A stretch of DNA of 64,000 nt. Origin: Candidatus Vesicomyosocius okutanii (lineage in GTDB: Bacteria > Pseudomonadota > Gammaproteobacteria > PS1 > Pseudothioglobaceae). Made by a program: the position numbers and the translations under genes. Positions 50,898 to 59,895 of this stretch are shown piece by piece. Each line of letters begins with the position of its first letter. Positions within the stretch are counted from its first letter, which is position 1. The notes beneath the pieces were generated by a model, which did no database searches, was not told the DNA's origin, and was given only the letters and a program-made list of their open reading frames with translations. The stretch covers positions 248,001 through 312,000 of the forward strand of contig NC_009465.1 in NCBI RefSeq assembly GCF_000010405.1, in the 5' to 3' direction.

Positions 50898-52021
50898 TGC
50901 AAACGATAAAAATCAGCAATATGGAAGCTAATAATATTATTAGAAAATGTGTACATTGTGGATTTTGCTTGGCTACTTGCCCGACTTATCAATTATTAGG
51001 TAATGAATTAGACTCACCTCGTGGACGTATTTATTTGATTAAATCAGTCTTAGAAAATCATCATTTTTCTAAGAAAAGCATTGTCCATTTAGATCGTTGT
51101 TTAACGTGTAGGTCATGTGAAACTACTTGTCCATCAGGTGTAGAATACGTTCAATTAGTAAATATTGGACGTAAACTTGTAGAACAAAAACGTCCACTTT
51201 GGCAGAAAGTATATAGATATTTTATACGTCAATTTTTAACTACACCTATTTTATTTAATCCAATTGGATTTATTTTTAGGCATTCTCAAATCAAAGGAAA
51301 ATCTATAAAACCTATTATAAGAATTGGTACGGTTTTGTTATTAGGAGGTTGTGTTCAACCTATTATTGCGCCTAATATTAACCATAGTATTAAAAATATT
51401 CTAGCAAAATTAGGCTATGAAACTATAGAAACCCCACAAAAACAATGTTGCGGGGCTATTGACCAACATTTAAGCGTTAATCATGACGCTCTGATTCAAA
51501 TTAAGAAAAATATTGATACTTGGCTTAAAGTTAAGGCTGAAATGATTATTGTCAGTGCTAGTGGTTGCGGATTAATGATTAAAGATTATGTATCTATGTT
51601 TGAAAAACTAGACCCTTATTATCAAAAAGCACAACATATTGTTAATAAAACCAAAGATATTGCTGAATTTTTAGCTGATAAAAATTTAAATCAGCTTAAT
51701 TTAGAAAGGGTTAATATTGTTTATCATGAACCTTGTACATTACAACACGGACAACAATTAGGAGGATTGGTTAGTTCTATTTTAAATTCACTTGGTTATC
51801 AACAAACTCCTGTTGTTGATTCGCATTTATGTTGCGGTTCTGCAGGTACGTATTCAATTTTTCAGCCAAAATTATCACAACAACTAAGAGCCAACAAGTT
51901 AAAACATTTACAAATAGCGAACCCCCAAATGATAGTTACTGCAAATATTGGTTGTTTAATTCATCTGCAAAAAAAAGCAAAAATCCCTGTCAAACATTGG
52001 GTAGAATTATTGGACAATTAG
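50897..52021 (+). CDS. glcF: Glycolate oxidase iron-sulfur subunit GlcF
   Basis: Electron-transfer subunit of glycolate oxidase, passing electrons toward quinone at the membrane. The 374 residues hold two [4Fe-4S] motifs, C-V-H-C-G-F-C-L-A-T-C-P near residue 14 and C-L-T-C-R-S-C-E-T-T-C-P near residue 65, then two CCG domains with C-C-G-A-I-D near residue 184 and C-C-G-S-A-G-T near residue 316. It is slightly shorter than E. coli GlcF (407), mostly in the linker after the clusters. It starts on the last base of glcE. Confidence 0.93.
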   Translation: MQTIKISNMEANNIIRKCVHCGFCLATCPTYQLLGNELDSPRGRIYLIKSVLENHHFSKKSIVHLDRCLTCRSCETTCPSGVEYVQLVNIGRKLVEQKRPLWQKVYRYFIRQFLTTPILFNPIGFIFRHSQIKGKSIKPIIRIGTVLLLGGCVQPIIAPNINHSIKNILAKLGYETIETPQKQCCGAIDQHLSVNHDALIQIKKNIDTWLKVKAEMIIVSASGCGLMIKDYVSMFEKLDPYYQKAQHIVNKTKDIAEFLADKNLNQLNLERVNIVYHEPCTLQHGQQLGGLVSSILNSLGYQQTPVVDSHLCCGSAGTYSIFQPKLSQQLRANKLKHLQIANPQMIVTANIGCLIHLQKKAKIPVKHWVELLDN

Positions 52022-52046
52022 GTTTAATAAATTGATATAAATACCT

Positions 52047-53366
52047 ATGAGAAGAAGAAGAAAATTAGAGCATAAAACTTATAAGTTAAATATAGAGTCA
52101 TTTTCTCATGAAGGGAGAGGGATTGCACATTTTGAAGATAAAATAATTTTTGTGAGTGATGCGTTACCGGGTGAATTAGTGATTGCTAATCGTACATTTT
52201 CATGTGCAAAATTTGAAGAGGCTGATGCTAAAGAAATATTAAAACCAGCAGACAATAGAATGAAACCAAAATGTGATGTATTTGGTATTTGTGGTGGTTG
52301 TTCATTTCAGAACTTATCTAGTGAAGACCAAATACAAATTAAAAGTAGATGGCTAAAAAAGGTATTTGCCAGACAGGCTAAAGTTGAGCCGGAAACTTGG
52401 CTAAAATCTCTTCAATTTCAAAGTTGGGGTTATCGTCGTAAAGCTAGATTAGGTATTCGATATGTGGCTAAGAAAGACAAGGTATTGATTGGGTTTAGAG
52501 AAAGAAAATCTTCATTTATCACTAATATGAGTCGTTGTGAAGTGTTGCATCCATCAATAGGGGAACATCTTGAAGTGCTTGCTAATTGTATTGAAAGACT
52601 TAGTATTAAATCTAGTATCCCGCAATTTGAAGTGGTAATTTCTGAGAGTGGTATAGCACTTATTTTAAGACATCTTGAATCTTTGAGCGTAAAAGATGAA
52701 AAAATATTAGCAGATTGTGCTCAAGAATTGAACATTACTTTTTATACTCAAAGTGGTGGTTTAGATAGTGTTAAGCCATTAGATGAACCTACTATACTAA
52801 CGTATTCACATTCTAATTATAATATTATTATGGAATTTTTACCCACTGATTTTGTTCAAGTAAACTTTAAACTTAACCAACAAATGGTTAGTCTAGCAGT
52901 AGAATTACTTGAACTTAATGAATCTGATAAGGTGATTGATTTATTCTGCGGTTTGGGTAATTTCACTTTGCCAATTGCAAGATATGCTAAATATGTAGTG
53001 GGTATTGAAGGTGATTTAGGATTGGTTGAAAGAGCAAAGTATAATGCTGAAAAAAATAGTATTAATAATGTTGACTTTTATAGGTCAGATCTATGTAAAG
53101 AAGTGGTAGGTTTTGAATGGTTTAAAGGAAAGACTTATAATAAAGCATTGATTGATCCATCTAGATCTGGTGCAATTGAAATTGTAGAATTGCTGCCTAA
53201 ATTAGGCGTAACAAGATTGGTATATGTATCATGTAATCCTGCAACTTTAGCTCGTGATACGCTTAAGTTAATTAAACTTGGTTTTACGCTTGAAACAGCA
53301 GGAGTCATAGATATGTTCCCTCAAACTTCTCATGTGGAATCTATTGCTTTATTTGTTAAACGATAA
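52047..53366 (+). CDS. rlmD: 23S rRNA (uracil-1939-C5)-methyltransferase
   Basis: Iron-sulfur RNA methyltransferase acting on U1939. It has 439 residues: an N-terminal TRAM domain, then cluster cysteines C76, C82, C85 and C164, then a Rossmann domain with D-L-F-C-G-L-G-N-F-T-L near residue 300. The catalytic cysteine is in Y-V-S-C-N-P-A-T-L-A-R-D near residue 394, with the P-S-R-S-G-A block before it. It follows glcF by 25 bases and may be read from the same promoter. relA, its frequent neighbour, is not here. Confidence 0.95.
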   Translation: MRRRRKLEHKTYKLNIESFSHEGRGIAHFEDKIIFVSDALPGELVIANRTFSCAKFEEADAKEILKPADNRMKPKCDVFGICGGCSFQNLSSEDQIQIKSRWLKKVFARQAKVEPETWLKSLQFQSWGYRRKARLGIRYVAKKDKVLIGFRERKSSFITNMSRCEVLHPSIGEHLEVLANCIERLSIKSSIPQFEVVISESGIALILRHLESLSVKDEKILADCAQELNITFYTQSGGLDSVKPLDEPTILTYSHSNYNIIMEFLPTDFVQVNFKLNQQMVSLAVELLELNESDKVIDLFCGLGNFTLPIARYAKYVVGIEGDLGLVERAKYNAEKNSINNVDFYRSDLCKEVVGFEWFKGKTYNKALIDPSRSGAIEIVELLPKLGVTRLVYVSCNPATLARDTLKLIKLGFTLETAGVIDMFPQTSHVESIALFVKR

Positions 53367-53799
53367 ACATTAATATTAACATTCAAATTTTTGATTATTG
53401 CTAAAATAATGTCTTGTATAAATCTTGCTATATTTTAATTTTAATCAACGGTATGATAGAGGTTTAAGTCGTCAATTGGACGATTTAAAATTAGTGAAAA
53501 TATCAATAATAATGAAAACTGGGAATTATACTTATTACTAGAATACGAATAGGTAAAATTTATTTAAAATAATCATTTAATAAACAAACTAGTAGAGACT
53601 GGATATTAATTTGAATTTAATAGTTTGATAATTCTGATTGGGAGTTTTAATAAGAATGAATTTTTTGTCTCTATAAAATATTTTATTGGTGAGAAAGATT
53701 ACAGTTTAGAGTGTGAAATTATTTTAATTTGTTACGGCAGCAATTATTGTTAAAATATTTAATTGAGTTGACTTTTGCCAGTAAATAATAGGTCTATGA
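53367..53799. other. Spacer after rlmD, probably including the eroded 5' part of nagZ
   Basis: No open frame. An 11-bp hairpin (arms at 53463-53473 and 53479-53489, one G-T pair) follows the rlmD stop by about 100 bases. Fragments near 53640-53710 faintly recall the NagZ N terminus (L-I-G-S-F-N-K-N-x-F-V-S-I-K), but the match is too weak to set a boundary. Confidence 0.4.
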
Positions 53800-54214
53800 A
53801 TGATTTATTATGAGATATGAAACTCTTAAAGAGTAAGTTAATTATGGACTTGATTAACTTATACTTACTTATGTTGTTTATACTTAAATAGATGATAAGC
53901 CCGCATGGTTTTCAGTTAAATGAATTAAGTAGATTCTACATAACTATTTGAAGTGTGTAGATGTTATTTTTAGTGATGATTCTTCTATGAAAGGTGTATA
54001 CTTTATTCAAGATATACTTGATATAGTAAAAACATTATTGGACAGTGGTTGTGATTTAGTGTTTATATGTAATGATTTAGAATTGGTTATGTAAATTATT
54101 GATAAAAATTGGTGCATGAGTGAAAAATTACAATCAATGTAAGGTTTTTATAAATTTAAACCTGATAAAATAAAATATTAGAAAAATTTAGCAACTATTA
54201 GAGATTTATTATGA
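53800..54214 (+). pseudogene. nagZ: nagZ (beta-N-acetylhexosaminidase) remnant, C-terminal part
   Basis: One frame read from about 53813 to TGA at 54212-54214 spells NagZ-like sequence through eight internal stops (at 53834, 53855, 53885, 53921, 53930, 54092, 54140, 54179). Matches include T-Y-V-V-Y-T-stop-I-D-D-K-P-A-W-F-S (family A-H-V-I-Y...D..P-A.FS), then V-D-V-I-F-S-D-D-S-S-M-K-G (family GVIFSDDLSMEG), then L-L-D-S-G-C-D-L-V-F-I-C-N. The frame is otherwise unbroken over 400 bases, so decay is recent. NagZ acts in peptidoglycan recycling. The stop overlaps the next gene's ATG. Confidence 0.82.
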
Positions 54215-54492
54215 ATAATGATAACAAACAAAGGTTTGAAATTAGGTTTTTAGCTGTAGTTAGAAAAACCCTCATTGCTGTTGCTAAAGATACTATTACT
54301 CGGCCAGGATTGAAACATCCGCTTAGTAAAGTAACACAAGAAATGATAACTGATTGTTTAGATATTGTAACTAGCAGACAAATTGCTATTGAAAAATCCT
54401 CAGGCATTCATACTAATATGAAACCGGTTTATACCGATAAGCAAACGGTGCAAAGTTTCTCAATTGATGATTTAAAGAAAACCTTAAATTAA
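54211..54492 (+). CDS. Conserved-looking hypothetical protein, formerly coupled to nagZ
   Basis: Unrecognised 93-residue protein. It is soluble, basic in the first half (R-F-E-I-R-F-L-A-V-V-R-K-T-L near residue 8), predicted helical, with no cysteine pair beyond C51 and no membrane segment. It begins in an ATGA overlap with the dead nagZ frame. It still has no stop codon or obvious damage although its upstream partner is a pseudogene, which suggests it is under selection for its own function. Confidence 0.6.
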   Translation: MNNDNKQRFEIRFLAVVRKTLIAVAKDTITRPGLKHPLSKVTQEMITDCLDIVTSRQIAIEKSSGIHTNMKPVYTDKQTVQSFSIDDLKKTLN

Positions 54493-54806
54493 GCAGTTTA
54501 TTTTGGTAAATTTATATAGGTTTTGGTTTTATTAAATCGCAAAATTTTATTCAAATAAATAGAAAGGATCTATGCTATAATTAACTAATAAGTTTCTACT
54601 TTATTGTTATTGATTTATCATTATTTTTTGATTTTTTATATGATAGAACGGTATAGGCTAGATAAAGATGGTATTAATTTATCCATATTCTAACTACCTT
54701 AAGGAGGTATCTAATTCTATAATAATAATTCAATTTTTTTGTTGGTTGGGTTTATCTTTACATGAGTATTAAGAAAGTTAGTAGTGTAACAAGGTGAGCT
54801 ATTCAG
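54493..54806. other. Non-coding spacer between convergent genes
   Basis: About 314 AT-rich bases between the unknown gene and uvrD. No frame, tRNA or clear terminator is seen. An AAGGAGGT string at 54702-54709 resembles a ribosome-binding site, but no start codon with a frame follows, so it may be a relic of a lost small gene. Confidence 0.45.
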
Positions 54807-56960
54807 CTATATAAATTCTAAATTTGCATAAGAACTAATCAACCATTTTATACTGCCTGCTTGTTTAAATTTTATCTGTATTCTAGAACTATCCCCTTGT
54901 CCTTCAAAATTTAATACTGTTCCTAATCCGAATTTAGGGTGGTTGACTAAAGCACCAATATGTAATTGATTATCAGATTTAGGTGTAATGCTTTGATTAA
55001 AAATATTATTATTATTGTAATTTTTTATTGTTATATCAAATTTAACTTTAATTTTATTTAAATATTCATCTGGAATCTCATTTAGGAAACGTGAAGGATC
55101 AGCGTACAAAAAATGTCCGTGTAAAAATCGTTTCATGGTGTAAGATAGTGACAGTTTTTTCATGGCACGGGTCATGCCAACGTAGCATAATCGTCTTTCT
55201 TCATCTATTAAATGTGGTTTATTTTTGCTTTGCCTGTAGGGGGATAAACCTTCTTCCATGCCGCTTAAGAATACATAAGGAAATTCTAACCCTTTGGCTG
55301 AATGCATAGTCATAAGTTGTACATTTTGATTAGTAAGTGTATTAGTATTACCCCCAGAATCTATTGATGCTAAAGAAATAAATCCTATTATTTCATTCAT
55401 ATCATTGTTCTGTTTATATTGTTTAGCCGCAGTTATTAATTCTTCTAGATTTTCTTTTTTGTTGCTAGTTTTATCATTAGAATAATGCGCCATTAATCCT
55501 GACATATTAAGTAAGTTTACTATTTTTTCAGATAAATTTAAGTTTTTTGTATCATCTTTCATTTTCTCAATTAGGTTGGTAAATCCATTTAATGCATTAG
55601 TAGTACGAGTTGACAGTGTAGATGATACTTGTATGGTTGCTTGAAAAAGACTGACATGGTTATTTTGTGCAAATATACGTATTTTGTTAATTGTTGTATT
55701 TCCAATACCACGAGTTGGAAAATTAACCACACGTTCAAAGGCAAGATTATCATCTGAGTTTTCTATCAAACGTAAATAACTTAAAGCGTGTTTAATTTCA
55801 GCACGTTCAAAAAATTTTAAACCACCATAAATAATATAAGGAATATTGTATTTTATGAGAACCTCTTCAAAGATACGAGATTGGGTATTAAGGCGATACA
55901 GAATAGCACAATCATTGGGTAATACGCCATTAGTGATTAATTTCTGAATACTACTGACGACATAGTCTGCTTCGTCTATTTCAGTTTGCGCCTCATACAT
56001 ATCAATTAATTCACCATCGATAGCATTAGTCCAAAGAGATTTACCCATGCGACTGGTATTATGAGCAATCAAGGCGTTAGAAGCTGTTAGAATATTATTT
56101 GTTGAACGATAATTTTGTTCTAAACGGATGGTTTTAATGGGAACAAAATCTGTGCATAATTTAGTAATATTCTCAATATTTGCACCGCGCCAGCCATAAA
56201 TAGATTGGTCATCATCGCCCACACAGAATACTTTATTATTGCCACTAAATAATAATTTAATCCATTTGTATTGGATCATATTAGTGTCTTGAAATTCATC
56301 AATTAAAATGTGCTTAAAGCGATTTTTATAATGGTTAAGTAAGTTTACGTTATTTTTTAATAACTCATAACTACGTATCAACAGTTCTGCAAAATCAATC
56401 AATTCATTTGTTTTGCAGTGTACTTCATAAAGCTCAAATACTTTAAGACTTTTTTTAATAAAATAGTTGTAACTAGAGTCAATATCATGTAAGTGAATAC
56501 CTTTATTTTTTTGATTGTTAATAAACTGCTGAACCTTTTTAATAGGAAACTTAGATTCATCTATATTATTTTCTTTCATTAGGTTTTTGATAATGCGGAA
56601 TTGGTCTTGTGCATCTAGGATTTGAAAGTTATAAGTTAATTGAGCTTGTTCATAATGAGTGCGTAATAATCGGTGTGCCAAACTATGAAATGTTCCAGTC
56701 CACATACTTGTAATAGGATGCCTTAATAGCTTACTTAATCTTTCACACATTTCAGTAGCGGCTTTATTGGTAAAAGTAACGGCTAGAATAGCATCAATGT
56801 GAATATCTTTTTGTGTGATTAAGTAGGCAATTCTATGTATGAGAACTTTGGTTTTACCACTTCCAGCACCTGCTAGTATTAAAGCGTTTTTTTCATTATT
56901 TAGTGTAACTGATTGGCATTGTTTGTCATTTAGACCATTTGTTATTTCAGATAAATTCAT
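54807..56960 (-). CDS. uvrD: DNA helicase II UvrD
   Basis: Superfamily 1A 3'-5' helicase for excision and mismatch repair. It has 717 residues, matching UvrD (720), rather than Rep. Motifs: L-N-D-K-Q (Q motif), A-G-A-G-S-G-K-T-K (I), V-T-F-T-N-K-A-A (Ia), D-E-F-Q-D-T-N (II), G-D-D-D-Q-S-I-Y-G-W-R-G-A (III), L-E-Q-N-Y-R-S (IV), M-T-M-H-S-A-K-G-L-E-F (V) and Y-V-G-M-T-R-A (VI). The Tudor-like C terminus with H-P-K-F-G-L-G-T-V is present. Confidence 0.95.
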   Translation of the reverse strand: MNLSEITNGLNDKQCQSVTLNNEKNALILAGAGSGKTKVLIHRIAYLITQKDIHIDAILAVTFTNKAATEMCERLSKLLRHPITSMWTGTFHSLAHRLLRTHYEQAQLTYNFQILDAQDQFRIIKNLMKENNIDESKFPIKKVQQFINNQKNKGIHLHDIDSSYNYFIKKSLKVFELYEVHCKTNELIDFAELLIRSYELLKNNVNLLNHYKNRFKHILIDEFQDTNMIQYKWIKLLFSGNNKVFCVGDDDQSIYGWRGANIENITKLCTDFVPIKTIRLEQNYRSTNNILTASNALIAHNTSRMGKSLWTNAIDGELIDMYEAQTEIDEADYVVSSIQKLITNGVLPNDCAILYRLNTQSRIFEEVLIKYNIPYIIYGGLKFFERAEIKHALSYLRLIENSDDNLAFERVVNFPTRGIGNTTINKIRIFAQNNHVSLFQATIQVSSTLSTRTTNALNGFTNLIEKMKDDTKNLNLSEKIVNLLNMSGLMAHYSNDKTSNKKENLEELITAAKQYKQNNDMNEIIGFISLASIDSGGNTNTLTNQNVQLMTMHSAKGLEFPYVFLSGMEEGLSPYRQSKNKPHLIDEERRLCYVGMTRAMKKLSLSYTMKRFLHGHFLYADPSRFLNEIPDEYLNKIKVKFDITIKNYNNNNIFNQSITPKSDNQLHIGALVNHPKFGLGTVLNFEGQGDSSRIQIKFKQAGSIKWLISSYANLEFI

Positions 56961-57079
56961 TATTTTTTTTCTTGTCTTATGGGGTTAAATGGTTATAATA
57001 TTATCCTTCTCTTATGTCATTGAGAAATGAATTGGCATAAGTAAACAAAATTATAAACATTATTTAAGGAGTGTCAATA

Positions 57080-57265
57080 ATGACTTACTATGCAGGCGTT
57101 AAAAAAATGGAAGAAATGGGTGTAAACGATAACTATATACAGGGTTGGGTAGCTGGTTTTTTAAATAATCCAGAAATTGAAGAGCAAAGAATTACTAATG
57201 AGTGGAAATCAGGTTATGAAGATGGTAAAGAGCATACAGACGTTAATTTTATAAATTTTTGCTAA
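57080..57265 (+). CDS. Small acidic hypothetical protein
   Basis: A 61-residue protein of unknown function. The frame opens with GTG at 57071, but AAGGAG at 57066-57071 places the start at the ATG at 57080. The composition is acidic and aromatic, with Y-I-Q-G-W-V-A-G-F-L-N-N-P-E-I-E-E-Q-R near the middle and G-Y-E-D-G-K-E-H near the end. There is no signal peptide or metal-binding pattern. It precedes epmB by 4 bases and is probably co-transcribed with it. The clear ribosome-binding site makes it a real gene. Confidence 0.72.
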   Translation: MTYYAGVKKMEEMGVNDNYIQGWVAGFLNNPEIEEQRITNEWKSGYEDGKEHTDVNFINFC

Positions 57266-57269
57266 ATAT

Positions 57270-58214
57270 ATGGAAAATAACTGGCAATATTATGCTAGAT
57301 ATACCCTTAAAGGCGCTAATAAAAGTAACGTTTTTTTTAAGACAAAGATGTTTAAAGACTGCACTTTTCCTATTAAAATTCCAATGGAATTTGCACGATT
57401 AATTGATAAAAGAAATAAGGATGATCCTTTATTAAAACAAGTCATCACTCCAAAAAATTTATCAAAAAGTACAAATTTTAGTTTATCACCATTAGAAGAT
57501 GAAAAATACTCTCCTGTGGCTGGACTGATACATAAATATCCAAATAGGGTTTTATTAATTGCATCGCAAGTGTGTGCGATTCATTGTCAATTTTGTTTTA
57601 GGCAAAACTTTAATTATGTTGAGCATGATGCTATTAGCAATTGGGTTGAGATCCAAAATTATATTATTAACGATGTAAAAATTAATGAAGTAATATTAAG
57701 CGGTGGTGATCCGTTGAGTTTGAGTGATGATAAACTTTCGACATTGATTGATAATATTGCACATATTGAACATATCAAAACACTACGTGTTCATACGCGT
57801 AACGCTGTTGTAGAACCTAGCAGAATAACTAGAAAATTAGTAGAAATATTTAATCAATCAAGATTAAATATTGTGATAGTGCTACATATAAATCATGCAC
57901 AAGAATTATCTGTTCAATTTGCACAAAAAATCATAGAATTAACTCGTGTTACTTTGCTTAGTCAGTCAGTATTATTAAGAGGTGTGAATGATTCAATAGA
58001 AGTATTGACTGAACTTTGCTTGAGTTTGTTTGATTTAGGGATATTACCCTACTATTTACATATGTTAGATAAAGTTCAAGGTGCACAGGATTTCTTAGTT
58101 AAAGACGACTATGCTATCCAATTACATCAGCAATTAAAGAGTAATTTAAGTGGGTATCTAGTTCCTAAGTTAGTGCGTGATAGCAGTAGTTATTCCAAAG
58201 ATTGGCTATTTTGA
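57270..58214 (+). CDS. epmB: EF-P (R)-beta-lysylation protein EpmB
   Basis: Radical-SAM lysine 2,3-aminomutase family enzyme that makes (R)-beta-lysine for elongation factor P, which relieves stalling on polyproline. It has 314 residues. The cluster cysteines are C102, C106 and C109 in C-A-I-H-C-Q-F-C-F-R, followed by S-G-G-D-P-L-S-L near residue 152 and R-V-H-T-R-N-A-V-V-E-P-S-R. It is shorter than catabolic KamA, as EpmB should be. epmA and efp are not in the window. The 3' end overlaps the convergent thioredoxin-like gene by 9 bases. Confidence 0.92.
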   Translation: MENNWQYYARYTLKGANKSNVFFKTKMFKDCTFPIKIPMEFARLIDKRNKDDPLLKQVITPKNLSKSTNFSLSPLEDEKYSPVAGLIHKYPNRVLLIASQVCAIHCQFCFRQNFNYVEHDAISNWVEIQNYIINDVKINEVILSGGDPLSLSDDKLSTLIDNIAHIEHIKTLRVHTRNAVVEPSRITRKLVEIFNQSRLNIVIVLHINHAQELSVQFAQKIIELTRVTLLSQSVLLRGVNDSIEVLTELCLSLFDLGILPYYLHMLDKVQGAQDFLVKDDYAIQLHQQLKSNLSGYLVPKLVRDSSSYSKDWLF

Positions 58215-58781
58215 AATGGCTTTTTCTAAATCTTTCATGTTCATTTCACCTATTTGGTAATCAACTAAATTACCATTTGGCCCGTAAATATAGGTTGTTG
58301 GCATACCAACTATTTCGCCAAATTTTTTAAATTGAGTTCTATTTTTATCATTAAAAAGGACAATAGGGTAATTTACCATGAATGTATCAGTAAACTCCAT
58401 AATAGCTATCTTATCGGCTTGCTCATAGTTAAGTCCTAGAATAATGATTCTATCTTTGTTCTTTTCATAAAATTTAATAAAAGTTGGAATTTCTTTTAAA
58501 CAAGGTGGGCACCAAGTTGCCCAAAAGTTAATTACTAAGTATTTTCCTTTGGTGGATTTATTAGTATATATATTGTCATCAAGATCGGTTAGATAAAAAT
58601 TAGGAACTTTGATCTTTCTTTCTTCTCGCCATATATCATTAGCAGATTTTACAATGTCATTAATATTGTTTGCTTGAGCAATATTCAAAGTTACAAATAG
58701 TAAGCATATAAAGCTAAATTTAATAATTTTATTGCTTAATTGAAATAGATAATTTGTAGGTATAATGGAATTTTTTGTCAT
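58206..58781 (-). CDS. TlpA-like periplasmic thioredoxin-family protein
   Basis: A 191-residue protein with an N-terminal hydrophobic signal or anchor (about residues 20-37), then a thioredoxin fold with N-F-W-A-T-W-C-P-P-C-L-K-E and the cis-proline loop G-M-P-T-T-Y. The sequence is closest in style to TlpA/ResA disulfide reductases. It could supply reducing power for cytochrome c maturation, which matters because ccmG is missing beside ccmF in this window; that is inference. Its start is 12 bases from the divergent arsC-like gene. Confidence 0.85.
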   Translation of the reverse strand: MTKNSIIPTNYLFQLSNKIIKFSFICLLFVTLNIAQANNINDIVKSANDIWREERKIKVPNFYLTDLDDNIYTNKSTKGKYLVINFWATWCPPCLKEIPTFIKFYEKNKDRIIILGLNYEQADKIAIMEFTDTFMVNYPIVLFNDKNRTQFKKFGEIVGMPTTYIYGPNGNLVDYQIGEMNMKDLEKAISK

Positions 58782-58793
58782 ATTTATTTAGCT

Positions 58794-59141
58794 ATGAGTA
58801 TAATTATTTATCACAATCCAAAATGTTCTAAATCAAGAACAACATTAGCTATTTTAGAACAAAAAAATGTTGATTTTGAAATAATTAAATATTTAGAAAA
58901 TCCACCAACTATAAATGAACTCAAGCAATTATTAATTGATTTAAAGCTTGAAGCTAGATTATTAATACGTAAAGGTGAACTTGAATATAAAGAAAAGGGT
59001 TTAGATGATAAGCACTTAACTGAAGATCAATTAATTAGTGCCATGGTTAAAACACCAAAATTAATTGAAAGACCTATTGTAAGAACAAGCAAAGGGGTAG
59101 TGATTGGCCGTCCACCTGAAAATATTTTTTCTATTCTATGA
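58794..59141 (+). CDS. ArsC/Spx-family arsenate reductase-like protein
   Basis: A 115-residue glutaredoxin-fold protein with H-N-P-K-C-S-K-S-R (catalytic Cys11), L-I-R-K-G-E-L-E-Y-K-E, and L-I-E-R-P-I-V...G-V-V-I-G-R-P-P-E. These are the arginines that bind arsenate in glutathione/glutaredoxin-coupled ArsC. No arsB or arsR is adjacent, so it may be the YfgD-type housekeeping variant. The 12-base gap to the divergent gene leaves no room for two promoters, so at least one lies inside the opposite gene. Confidence 0.88.
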   Translation: MSIIIYHNPKCSKSRTTLAILEQKNVDFEIIKYLENPPTINELKQLLIDLKLEARLLIRKGELEYKEKGLDDKHLTEDQLISAMVKTPKLIERPIVRTSKGVVIGRPPENIFSIL

Positions 59142-59170
59142 AACGAATAAGACTTATTTATAGAGCCGCT

Positions 59171-59830
59171 TTAGTCAATAAATAAGGTCGATATATGACC
59201 TTTACGTGTTTCAATGTTAGAGTAGTAAACATCATCCAAGTTTTTAACCACTGAATTTTTAACTATATCTACTTGTAATAAGTCTTGACTCCATGCTTTT
59301 ATGTTTGTAAGCCTGTCAAACGATAAAGTGTTGTTGGTAAATTTATTAATCCAGCTTAAACGCATAAATATTGGTGCAAAAGTAGCATCAATGATTGAAA
59401 AATCGTCGCCATTAAAAAATTGGCTATTGTTTTTAACAGCTTCAATTTTACTAAGTTTATCAAATAAAGATTTTTTTGATGTGTAGAATTTTTCCTTATC
59501 ACCTGTAATCACATCAAATAAATCATCAAATAGGGTTGATGAAAAATGAATCCATGAACGATTTTTAGCCTTTTTAATAGGGTCACTAGGATGTAGATTG
59601 GTTTTGCTAATATCATTAATAAATTCAGTAATTACAGAGGATTCAAAGATAATCTTATCATTTGCTTTTAATAATGGCACTTTCCCAGTTGGGGAGATTT
59701 GTTTAAACCAGTTAGGTAAATTTATCGAGTTGATATAATTTAATTCAAAAGCAAGTTCTTGCTTATTTAACAGAATAATAGCACATTGTGCAAATGGACA
59801 AAGTTTAAAGCTAATTAGTTCTAGTTTCAT
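59171..59830 (-). CDS. Glutathione S-transferase family protein
   Basis: A 219-residue GST-like protein. The N-terminal thioredoxin-like domain has L-C-P-F-A-Q near residue 11 and the glutathione-binding G-K-V-P-L-L near residue 49, then E-S-S-V-I near residue 63. The helical C-terminal domain starts about residue 85 and contains S-I-I-D-A-T-F-A-P near residue 144. The C-P-F-A start resembles Omega/SspA-like or redox-active GSTs rather than detoxifying forms. Substrate unknown. Confidence 0.82.
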   Translation of the reverse strand: MKLELISFKLCPFAQCAIILLNKQELAFELNYINSINLPNWFKQISPTGKVPLLKANDKIIFESSVITEFINDISKTNLHPSDPIKKAKNRSWIHFSSTLFDDLFDVITGDKEKFYTSKKSLFDKLSKIEAVKNNSQFFNGDDFSIIDATFAPIFMRLSWINKFTNNTLSFDRLTNIKAWSQDLLQVDIVKNSVVKNLDDVYYSNIETRKGHISTLFID

Positions 59831-59895
59831 AATTCCTCGAATTGTTATTGTGTTGTTACCTATGATAAGGGTGATTAATGGGGTAATGAATAGGA

